Assembly: GCA_004835665.1 (NCBI GenBank) | Contig: RBKR01000015.1 | Location: forward strand, 868,001 to 932,000 | Source of the DNA: Phoma sp. XZ068 | Lineage: Eukaryota; Ascomycota; Dothideomycetes; Pleosporales; Didymellaceae | Reading direction: 5' to 3' | Length of the DNA: 64,000 nucleotides | In this document: piece by piece, positions 56,279 through 64,000 of the stretch | How the letters are laid out: each line of letters begins with the position of its first letter | Position numbering within the stretch: position 1 is the stretch's first letter | Position numbers and translations under genes: made by a program | The notes under the pieces: generated by a model | What the model saw: the letters and a program-made list of their open reading frames with translations, nothing else | Told to the model about the DNA's origin: nothing | The model's database searches: none

Positions 56279-57570
56279 TGTAGCGCGCGCATTCAGGTGG
56301 TAGGCGCAATCGCAGGGTTGATATGCGTGGAATCGGCGGTGGGTTGCTTGGGTGAGGTTGGCCTGAGATGGACAGAACAGGGAGACTGATGACGCTCAGC
56401 TGGTGGGTCGGCGCGTGCGCCGATTGGGTTGCACTGCCTCCATCCTTTGCCGTAGCCGGCTTAGGGCCAACGCCGTTCGTGTGCGAGCGACTCTGCTGAG
56501 CAGCACAAAAACAGCGCAGAGTTGAATGCTTTGTGTTTGTCTGTTGATGAGAGGTTGTCACATAGGACAAGACAGCGTTGCTTGGATGTGTTTCGTGATA
56601 AAGTGTGGCGGCATGGATGCTGGCTCCGGCTTCCCAGAACCGAAGCCGTCAACTTGCAACGCTGGCTTACGTAAATAGCAAGTCCTAGTTATCTAGACCG
56701 TATGAACGACTGCACCCCAAGTTAATGTCGATGCAATGTCCTTTGCGGTGCGGATTTATTTTGTGAAATCTCAGCAACTGCCATGGATTGAACGAATTCC
56801 CGGGAGCAAAGGATTTGTGGACGACTACGCTCCACCAGAGTGTCCTTGCGACAAACCCCTTCGGCGCCTGCTGCAAAAGCGGAACGGCGCACGATGCATC
56901 TCAAGGCTCAGTGGCGTCTACGGCTCCACCCCGGAGCACAGTCGTCAAGAGTGTTCGACTTAACCCTGCCTGTGCCTTTCTTAATGGTATATGTATACGT
57001 ATGGCCGGTCTACAAGGACGACAAGTGAAGCGAGGGCGTCAGTTTGATCACCGCAGATCCCAATCCTAGTGCATGCAAAGGTCCTCGTGGAAATGAGATT
57101 TCTTCGGTAGGCGCCGGCAGGGGTTGTCAACGCACAACGCCAGTTCGACGTTTGCCGCAGGCTGTTTGCTCAAGGGCAACCTTGCTTGTGAACGCTCGGT
57201 TGCAAACCCTGCACTGGCCTGACAGGCGATGCAGTCTGCGCACACAATCTGGAGCACCAGCCCATCATTTAGCATCACTGCAGCAAGCCGGATCCACCAC
57301 ATGCGATCACCTGACAATGCCACAGGTACAGCATGGGGGAGAGGTCGTCAGTTGCAAAGAGCAAATGCCAGTCCATATATTGCTGGCTATGTGAAATATC
57401 TACACCGGGGAATCGTAACAGGTCATGATGTAAATGGTATCCGCCGAAGAAGGGAAGAAGGTGAAGTGAAGATATGTTCAAAAGTTATTCACTTCTCGAC
57501 CGACCGAATGCGCCAAAGAACCCTTTGTTCATGAAAATGCAAACTGCAGCTTATTGAAAAGATGAGCAGC
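56279..57570. other. Intergenic
   Basis: 1.3 kb between two minus-strand genes, holding the crystallin-like gene promoter. Frames up to about 115 codons on the plus strand have no motif. No repeat seen. Confidence 0.5.
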
Positions 57571-58493
57571 TTAGTTAGAGAAGTCCCTCGCGTGACGGCG
57601 AGTGTTTGATGCGACTGCAACAGAGGCGAGCTTAGGACCGGGTGCATCAACGATGGTCTTGCCGGCATCGTGCCAGTAAAGATCCCACGTGAGGAGCTCG
57701 TCCTTTGCCGAGTAGATCTCAGTTCCCTTGACGCCCTCGGGAACAGGCTTGCTGTCGTCACCACCGGTGACCTGGATGTTGAAGGCCTGATTCAATCAGC
57801 AATTTATCGAGAATCTCAAGATGTTTCGAAACCCACCTGAGGCCAGAACTGCCTGTTGGAGACAGCCCCGTTGTTGTGGATCGAAGTAACCTCAGTGCGC
57901 AGCACATAGTTACCGGAGGGGATCTCGCTGGGGATGGTGACAGTGTGGGCGTTGCCGTTGTCGTAAAAGATTGCATCTGTGCCCCACTTGCCTGTCTGAC
58001 CCTGGGCCTCGCCCTCTGCGTAGCGGGTACCCTTGGGGTAAGAGGTTAAGGAGACCTGGTCAATCTTGAAGAACTCAAGCTTGGTCTTGTCGACCTTGGA
58101 GCAGTCACCGTTGCAAGCAGCGAGCCAGGTGGCAGTCCAGCCGTGGTGGGAGCAGTCCCAGCCCTCCTCACCCTCACCACAGCTGCCCTCGTGGTGCCAG
58201 TGGAAAGTAACCTTGGAACCGGCAGGGGCCTTCGCAGTGTTAGGAGAGGGAGTGGCGTCCTTGTGAGCGATGATGTCAGGCTTATTAATGGAGTCACCCA
58301 TCACAGGCTGCCATCCCCAGCCCTGGTTGGTCTTCCAGGCAGGGGAGTTCTTCTCCAGGGGAGCATCTATGTTGGCACCGCGGAAGCCGGGGTAGGTAAC
58401 GCCGCCAATCTCGGCGCTCTCAACAGCAGTGTGGCCGGAGACCTGGGCAACGAGACCCGCAAAGATGACAGCAGTGTTGAAGATCTTGGACAT
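57571..58493 (-). CDS. AA9-family lytic polysaccharide monooxygenase
   Basis: Two exons (intron 57787-57836) encode 290 residues. AA9 enzymes are secreted copper enzymes that cleave cellulose or hemicellulose oxidatively. Residues 1-20 are a signal peptide, and cleavage after VSG would expose His21 as the N-terminal copper ligand. The second histidine-brace ligand lies in SHHG (115-118). The equatorial helper His is H206 (SIHNNG) and Gln is Q215. The axial position, Tyr in most members (QFY), is Trp217 here (QFWPQ), and the Cys that usually follows is Ala. Family blocks DIIAHKDATPSPNTAKAPAG, DKTKLEFFKIDQVSL and IPSGNYVLRTEV support the call. There is no cellulose-binding module; the C terminus is a short Ser/Arg-rich tail. 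The splice joins WPQ to AFNIQV in phase 0. Confidence 0.88.
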
Positions 58494-60646
58494 TTTTGAT
58501 GATTTTGGGGTGGATTTGATTTGGAGTAAGTTGCCAGAAGTGAACGTTTGATAGAGGTGGTTGTTGGGTATGCAGAGAGTGAGTGTGGTATGTCGAGCTC
58601 ACAGAGCTGTAGAATGAATGACTGGTCAAAGAATGACTGAAAGAATGACTAGGGCGGCCGAGCGTGAAGAGTGAGTTGGACGGAGGGGGGAGCAACCTTT
58701 TGTACTCTGCGATGGCTCCTGGCGACGCTCTTCTCGTACACGTCGAGACGCTTGGTTCCTTCTTGTGAACAGGCACCCGGGCCCAAGCTGCATGTCCGGG
58801 CGCGCTGTCTCTCATCCTGACAGCCCGACTGGTCAGCAGTGCGGACACTTGACGTGGACTAATGTAGGTACGAAGAAACTAGGCCTTGGTCAGTCAAACG
58901 CCTTATCGATAGCCCCGCGCACCTCGAAGGAGAAGGTTCTTCGGCATACCCAACGTTTGATGCTTTGAGATCTCCACACCTGGTGGCCAACACCGAGGTC
59001 CGACTGACAGTTTTTCAACAGAACTGGATTCGTCCAGCACTCTCGCCACGGTTATTGTGGTTGTTTTCTACACATCAGAACCGGGCGTCTAAGTCTTGCT
59101 CTCTGACATCACAACAAATGTTGCGAGCAATGCCGAAGCATTTCGTCTGTCGGGATCAAGGAACGCTCCCACTTGGCAGTAAGCGTTCCTGGATCCAGAC
59201 TTTGGAAATGCGGAGCCCGTGGAGCAGCGTCATTTGTGAGCCCAGCGAATCAAGGGCGAAGGTGTTACGTTTCTACTGGATTTCTCCTGACGAGCACCGT
59301 GGATCTTTTAGAATTAAACGGCTCGGCTGCGGGCTCGGCGCGGTTGGTGCGCGGCAACGTGGTAGGCCTGCCGTCCAGCGCCAGCGTTTCAAATGTTAGC
59401 CTTAGCGAATGCCTATCGATAAAGAAGCACAGTAGCACAGCACCGAAGCCCGTCCAGCTGCTGTGCACCTCAACAAGACTTCATGCGGGCATCACGACTT
59501 CAAGCCACGTCCTGCGCGAAGATAAGCTGCTGGCATGGCTTACGAAATCGCCATTTTCATATTGCTTTCCCATTTGCACAGGTACGAAGATCCACGAACG
59601 GATCGTCCCTCGCTGGAACCGGGAGCATCAAACCTCAAATCGGTTGTCGCACCCGCCGCTGGTTCTACGATTTGGCAATCTACTGCCCACTTCCCCATAT
59701 TCCCCGAAACCGCGGAGCGTTGGTTTCGTTTCGTCTCATGCGAGGCCTATCTGGGGAGCGCCTTGTGTACCTTCGGTAAAGTGACAGCGTGGAGCGCCTG
59801 GACAGCCACATCGCCATTGATATTACCGTGACGTGGGAGTGAGTAGGACCAGCAGTGAACGGTCAGCCTATCCCTTTTCACATCACTCATGAAATCGCAT
59901 ATTAACCTTCACATCAATACCCGCAACGACGCACATCGAAACATGTGGAGAAGGACAACACCGCGCATGCACATGACTTTGCAGAACTGGTGAAATTGCA
60001 CTTGGCTGAGGTTCGCACACGGACAGGGAGACATCATGACATGGTCAGGCAGTGCTAAAGTTCAACTGGAAGCGGCAAATGTGGGACTTACTTCAATCAA
60101 CACCACGGCGTTTTTATTTTCCTGAGGTTTGTCACTAACTCGTTACAATACGCTCGAAAAGTGTCTGCAATCACATGGGCTTTCAAACCATGCGGTATTC
60201 CACCCAGCTCAGTGATACTCTGACCTTCGGGGCTTTGCAATCCGCCTGATCACTGAGCTCCAATCGGTCACTGGTTTGTGTCAAGCTCAGCCACGCGGAT
60301 CATGAACATGCAGCATGCAGCCCTTCACCCGTGTTAGGTATTCACACAGCTGAGCAGTACTAATTTTGATGCAACTCGTACGGCTGATCCTTTGTGCCGG
60401 TTCCCACTGACGTCGACTAAACAGCCGTGACTCCGAGGAAGGCGATCTCGATATTGGATGTGAGGTAGCCAGGACATGCTGCATAAATGAAGAGAACGAT
60501 GATGCATCAATAAGAGCTGAAGTGACTGTACACTAACTGCAAAATCATTATCTAGGCCCAACTAACAGTACCCGAACGCTACTATCATGAACGAACACAT
60601 ACAGGAAGCGAAAGCACCATCAAGTTCCGGTGCGCGACGACACTAC
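58494..60646. other. Intergenic
   Basis: 2.15 kb between two minus-strand genes. The part next to the AA9 start is its promoter and leader. A 204-codon plus frame (59173-59784) overlaps other open frames and has no motif; it is probably chance. Nothing else is seen. Confidence 0.5.
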
Positions 60647-61330
60647 TCAATTGGTGATGACCGGCGCTGTATTGTCCCACTCCACTTTTTCAGCTGCGTC
60701 TACAAGAAACTTGGCAACACTACCCCTAGTGATAGCAGCGAGCATAGGGACGCCCTTTCCTTGGTCAGGGTACTCTTTGATTGCCTTCGCCTCCCCCTCT
60801 ACCAGCCTTGATGGACGGACAAAGACATAGCTCACTCCACTGGCTTCCGTCTCCTTGGCAACCAGGTTATGGTCATCGTACTGGTATATCATGTTGCTCT
60901 TCTTCATCAGCAACTGCATTACGCAGTGCATGTTGACCCATGACTCGCCCACACCAAAAGCCTGCATGATAACAATCTTGGGTGTCTTAAGTTCCTTCAT
61001 GACAGCGACAACATTGATGTTGGAGTCGGCCATCAATCTTGGAGGCGCAGTAACTGCTGCAAAGGGACTGTCGCTTGCACGTGGTGCGCTGAGGGTGACG
61101 ATGATTACGTCGGGCGTACTTTCGATGAATGCGTTGCGGACGTCTTGTATATTCATAGGCGTACCAGTTACAGTCCTGAGCCCGGCACTAATCTCATGTT
61201 GCATAGTGTCGGGCTTGCGAACCAGAGCGGTGACTATATGGTTTCGTTGGAGAAGCTCTTGGATCACGAGCTTGCCGGTGCGGCCGCTTCCACCGATGAC
61301 CAGGGCGCGCTTGCTAGACACCATGTTCAT
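60647..61330 (-). CDS. NAD(P)-binding oxidoreductase, NmrA/SDR-a type
   Basis: A single exon encodes 227 residues from the ATG of MNMVSSKRAL; the frame extends further upstream without another ATG. The N terminus has the Rossmann dinucleotide motif in VIGGSGRTGKLVIQELL (Gly-x-x-Gly-x-x-Gly), followed by NHIVTALVRKPD and DVIIVTLSAP. This fits the atypical short-chain dehydrogenase group (NAD(P)H-binding, NmrA-like). The Tyr-x-x-x-Lys active pair of classical SDRs is not clear, so it may be a sensor or isomerase-type reductase rather than an alcohol dehydrogenase. No signal peptide; cytosolic. It is divergent with a Zn2Cys6 regulator about 940 bases away, a common arrangement of enzyme and regulator in fungal metabolite or catabolic loci. 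Confidence 0.82.
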   Translation of the reverse strand: MNMVSSKRALVIGGSGRTGKLVIQELLQRNHIVTALVRKPDTMQHEISAGLRTVTGTPMNIQDVRNAFIESTPDVIIVTLSAPRASDSPFAAVTAPPRLMADSNINVVAVMKELKTPKIVIMQAFGVGESWVNMHCVMQLLMKKSNMIYQYDDHNLVAKETEASGVSYVFVRPSRLVEGEAKAIKEYPDQGKGVPMLAAITRGSVAKFLVDAAEKVEWDNTAPVITN

Positions 61331-62269
61331 ATGCTTAAGATCTTTCTGTTCGCAATGAACGATAAAGAATTGAGAAATGCGAACAGGCCTGCGATGGGAG
61401 TAATACAATCAAATGAAGGCGGGTTAAATGACGATGTGCATGCCGTTGGTTGATTGTGGTAGGCTAATGGTGCATACTGAAGCTGCAGAACCGTTATCTT
61501 ATGCAAAATTCTTCTTCTCGTCCACCTCTACCTTTCCTGCAAGTCAAGGTGTTGATGCTCGGACAGTCCGACATCTCCGATCGTCCGGCCTTGCGCTGTG
61601 ATTCGGCTCCGAACAGCGTAAGCATCCTTAAGGACGTTTTGACACAGCGCTCTGGGATGTCGAGCATCGCGGATGTAAGCTATTCGAGGGACTATTTCTG
61701 TGCTTCTCGGCTCCGAAGGATCCGCTTGCACAGCCAAGACACAACTTTCGGTGTAAAAGCTGGATTACTTTGCATCACAGCTCTCCATCCTTCTTCCTCC
61801 CTGTCTCGTTAGTCTTTCCAATATTTACCTCGCTCCGTCTACAAATTTGTGCTCAAACCTCTCAATACTCGTATCCGACGGCTGCATACTCGATTCTATA
61901 TTTCATAATTGGCTTTGCAGTACTTCAACCATGCTGCACCCTGTGCTGTCCTGATGCCCGTCACCGACACCCTCCCTACAGGCAATATGTTTACGCTAAT
62001 AAAAATCACCCAGTTGCCTCATATGAAGATGGAGCAACCTCATGCTCGTGACCGTATATGGGTAGCTATAAAAGTACTCTGGGTTTGTTGTTGCGCCTGA
62101 AGTGAGATGACGGGGATCTGACCTTGGAGCGCGGGGCTGGGCTGTTCCGCTTCTGGGAAGACCACCTCATCGCTTGAACCCTGAAACGTTGCGCCTGGCT
62201 TCACCCACACTTCTATCCTTTGCCCCACTGCGTACAACGCGATGAAGAGCTGAAAAGACTGTGGCAGAA
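61331..62269. promoter_or_regulatory. Divergent intergenic region
   Basis: 939 bases between the start codons of the oxidoreductase and the Zn2Cys6 regulator. It holds both promoters. No CGG-type regulator half-site pair was assigned with confidence. Confidence 0.45.
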
Positions 62270-64000
62270 ATGGACGAATCGAACCCCCGCAAGCGGCCAC
62301 GGCCTGTCGTGTCCTGCCTGCGCTGTCGCGACAAGAAGTTGAAGTGTGACCGCACCGCGCCATGCGAGAACTGTGTCAAAGCGCAAATAGCGGACAGCTG
62401 CACTTATCAGCGTAATATTAGTACACCATTGAAGGAATATCCACCTGTATCGACAGCTACTGCTGATACCGTTGAGGATCTGCAGTCAAGGTTAGCGAAA
62501 GTTGAAGAGCTGCTGGGTATTCGCACCAGCACGCATCTTAGTGTAGCAGAAGATGCGAAGCCGCACGCAATTGGAACGGTGGTGGTCAAGGGGAACAGAA
62601 GCATATTTCACGGTCAAAACGACCGAACTACGCTGCTTAACCAGGTAAGGGCCTTCGTTGAACCGTGTGCCCGCATCTCTCTGCTCCATGCCGCATTTCC
62701 GCAACGGTACATGTCATTGAGAACGTGCAATACCTCGCTTGCTCTAGCGCTGACACTCTGTAGTTCTTTGAAGTCAAAGAGTTCATCAATGAGATGTCCA
62801 AGGATAAGCAGGTGCAGGCTACAGCGAAACAGATCAAGTTCTTGCAAAACAAGTCCAGGAACAAGATAGGCTCGCCAGAGAGTGCCGTGGGTTCAGATTT
62901 CTCCCTTACACTTCTCAAGCTACGAGAACGCCTTCCACCGAAGCCATATTGTGATCGACTTGTGGCTATTTACTGCCAGCACTTCGAGCGTACATTTAGG
63001 GTGCTGCACATACCTACGTTTATACGCCGTTACAATCAGATTTGGGCCAATGATCAAACCGACATCTGCACTTCCTCTAGCGTCATACCCGAACTTACCG
63101 CTGCCATGACCATGGCCTACCACATGGACGATACACGACAACTGGGCGATGATCGAACCCACAGAGCGTACCTCAAAGGAGAAGCCATGGATTTGATCCA
63201 AGCATGGCTTGACGAGCTTGGGAGAAAGCAACGTACTGAGCTCTCCACCTTACAGGTAGAAGTCTTGCTTCTTCTCTCTAGAAGTCTCCGGGGGATTCAG
63301 CCTGAAAAGCTATGGAGTGCCACTGGTGCCCTGGTGCGCTCCGCTATGGTCATGGGTCTCAATGTTGATCCTGCAAGCGTCCCCGGCATTACCCCGTATA
63401 TGTCAGAGATGCGACGCAGACTTTGGGCTACCATTCTTGAAGTGGACCTGCAAGCTTCCATGTTCTGTGGTATGCCGCTCGTTGTTCCTGAGCTCAATTT
63501 GAGATCTGTGGTACCAATCAACATCAATGATGCGGAATTCGACGAATGCTCAGCAACCATGCCTACCTCATATTCAAAGCATACATATACGGACAGCATC
63601 TATCAAGTCGTCCTTGCCTCATCGTTGCTCCCGCGCATGAAAGCTTTGTCCGTCATTCAGCATTCTACCCCTGATATCCAAGAAGGTATCCGGCTCGGAA
63701 GGAAAGTCGAAGAATGCTTATCGCAGAAGCCGCCAACGTTGAATCTACAAGACAGTGATGGGTCCCATATTGATGGTGGCTCATTGCTACATCGAGTGCT
63801 GCTGGATCTCTATATGCGACGACCTGTGCTTCGCCTCTACAAAGCTTTACTTCTAGGGCACGACACTCAGAGAGCGACAAACAGATCGCTCCTTGTTGAG
63901 CTAGAGAAGCATTGTCTCGAGTCCTCCCAAGTTATCCTCTCGTACCAAGACCTTTACACCGTTTCCGCCCTTGCGACGGTGACGACCAGCCCTTGGGCCC
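62270..64000 (+). CDS. Zn2Cys6 transcription factor (3' end outside window)
   Basis: Two exons are visible (intron 62645-62763, 119 bases), giving at least 537 residues with no stop before the window ends. The zinc cluster is near 14-45: CLRCRDKKLKCDRTAPCENC, with the sixth Cys in DSCTYQR. A short coiled segment follows (VEDLQSRLAKVEELLG). The middle homology region typical of fungal regulators starts near 200 (LPPKPYCDRLVAIYCQHFER, FRVLHIPTF) and includes MRRRLWATILEVDLQASMFC and GMPLVVPELN. Such factors bind CGG-containing sites in the nucleus. The start ATG (MDESNPRKRPR) is the first in frame. The intron is longer than its neighbours, but the join LLNQ to FFEVKEF is typical of the family. 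It may control the divergent oxidoreductase. Confidence 0.9.

Noticed and set aside
59173..59784. 203-codon plus frame
   Set aside because: Several frames are open over the same bases and none has family resemblance or splice support.
1..64000. tRNA genes, rRNA, CRISPR arrays or intact transposons
   Set aside because: Scanning for B-box-like strings, spaced direct repeats, terminal repeats and polymerase or transposase motifs gave nothing convincing.

Overview
The window is nuclear DNA from a filamentous ascomycete, most likely a dothideomycete of the Pleosporales type. The reasons are the many short introns (about 40-60 bases, GT..AG, with CTAAC or CTGAC branch sites), roughly balanced base composition, HET-domain genes, a fungal Msb2 mucin, an AA9 polysaccharide monooxygenase and Zn2Cys6 and bZIP regulators. 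The genus call is inference. All gene models below were spliced by hand; exon joins were accepted when the reading frame and the family sequence both continued.

Layout. 0-15 kb is dense housekeeping: a 67-residue membrane protein, an ABCC (MRP-type) transporter, two divergent paralogous genes of unknown function, the mitochondrial AFG1-like ATPase and the ankyrin-DHHC palmitoyltransferase Akr1. 15-20 kb is gene-poor and holds a decayed coding relic and the leader of the next gene. 20-35 kb is dense again: Msb2 signalling mucin with two tandem-repeat blocks, coatomer beta-prime (Sec27) with a 6-base microexon, a His-rich cupin, a divergent Msp1/Tim21 mitochondrial pair, a disordered Arg/Ser-rich protein and a CHIP-type ubiquitin ligase whose intron carries a 22-base minisatellite.

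36-64 kb is more accessory. An intact HET gene lies tail-to-tail with a broken HET gene. A bZIP factor sits alone between two gene-poor stretches of about 3.7 and 4.1 kb. Then follow a Prm10/ThrE membrane protein, a DUF4863 lyase-like enzyme, a Cuz1/ZFAND1 AN1-finger protein, a small secreted beta-gamma-crystallin-like protein assembled from three exons, an AA9 enzyme with a substituted axial tyrosine, and a divergent pair of NAD(P)-binding oxidoreductase and Zn2Cys6 regulator cut by the window end.

Common threads are mitochondrial protein quality and import (AFG1, Msp1, Tim21), protein turnover (CHIP, Cuz1), surface sensing and secretion (Msb2, Akr1, Sec27), and accessory functions (HET, AA9, crystallin-like protein). 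No CRISPR array, rRNA, recognisable tRNA or intact transposon was seen. The most noteworthy items are the crystallin-like secreted gene, the divergent paralog pair, the intact/broken HET pair and the unusual AA9 active site.
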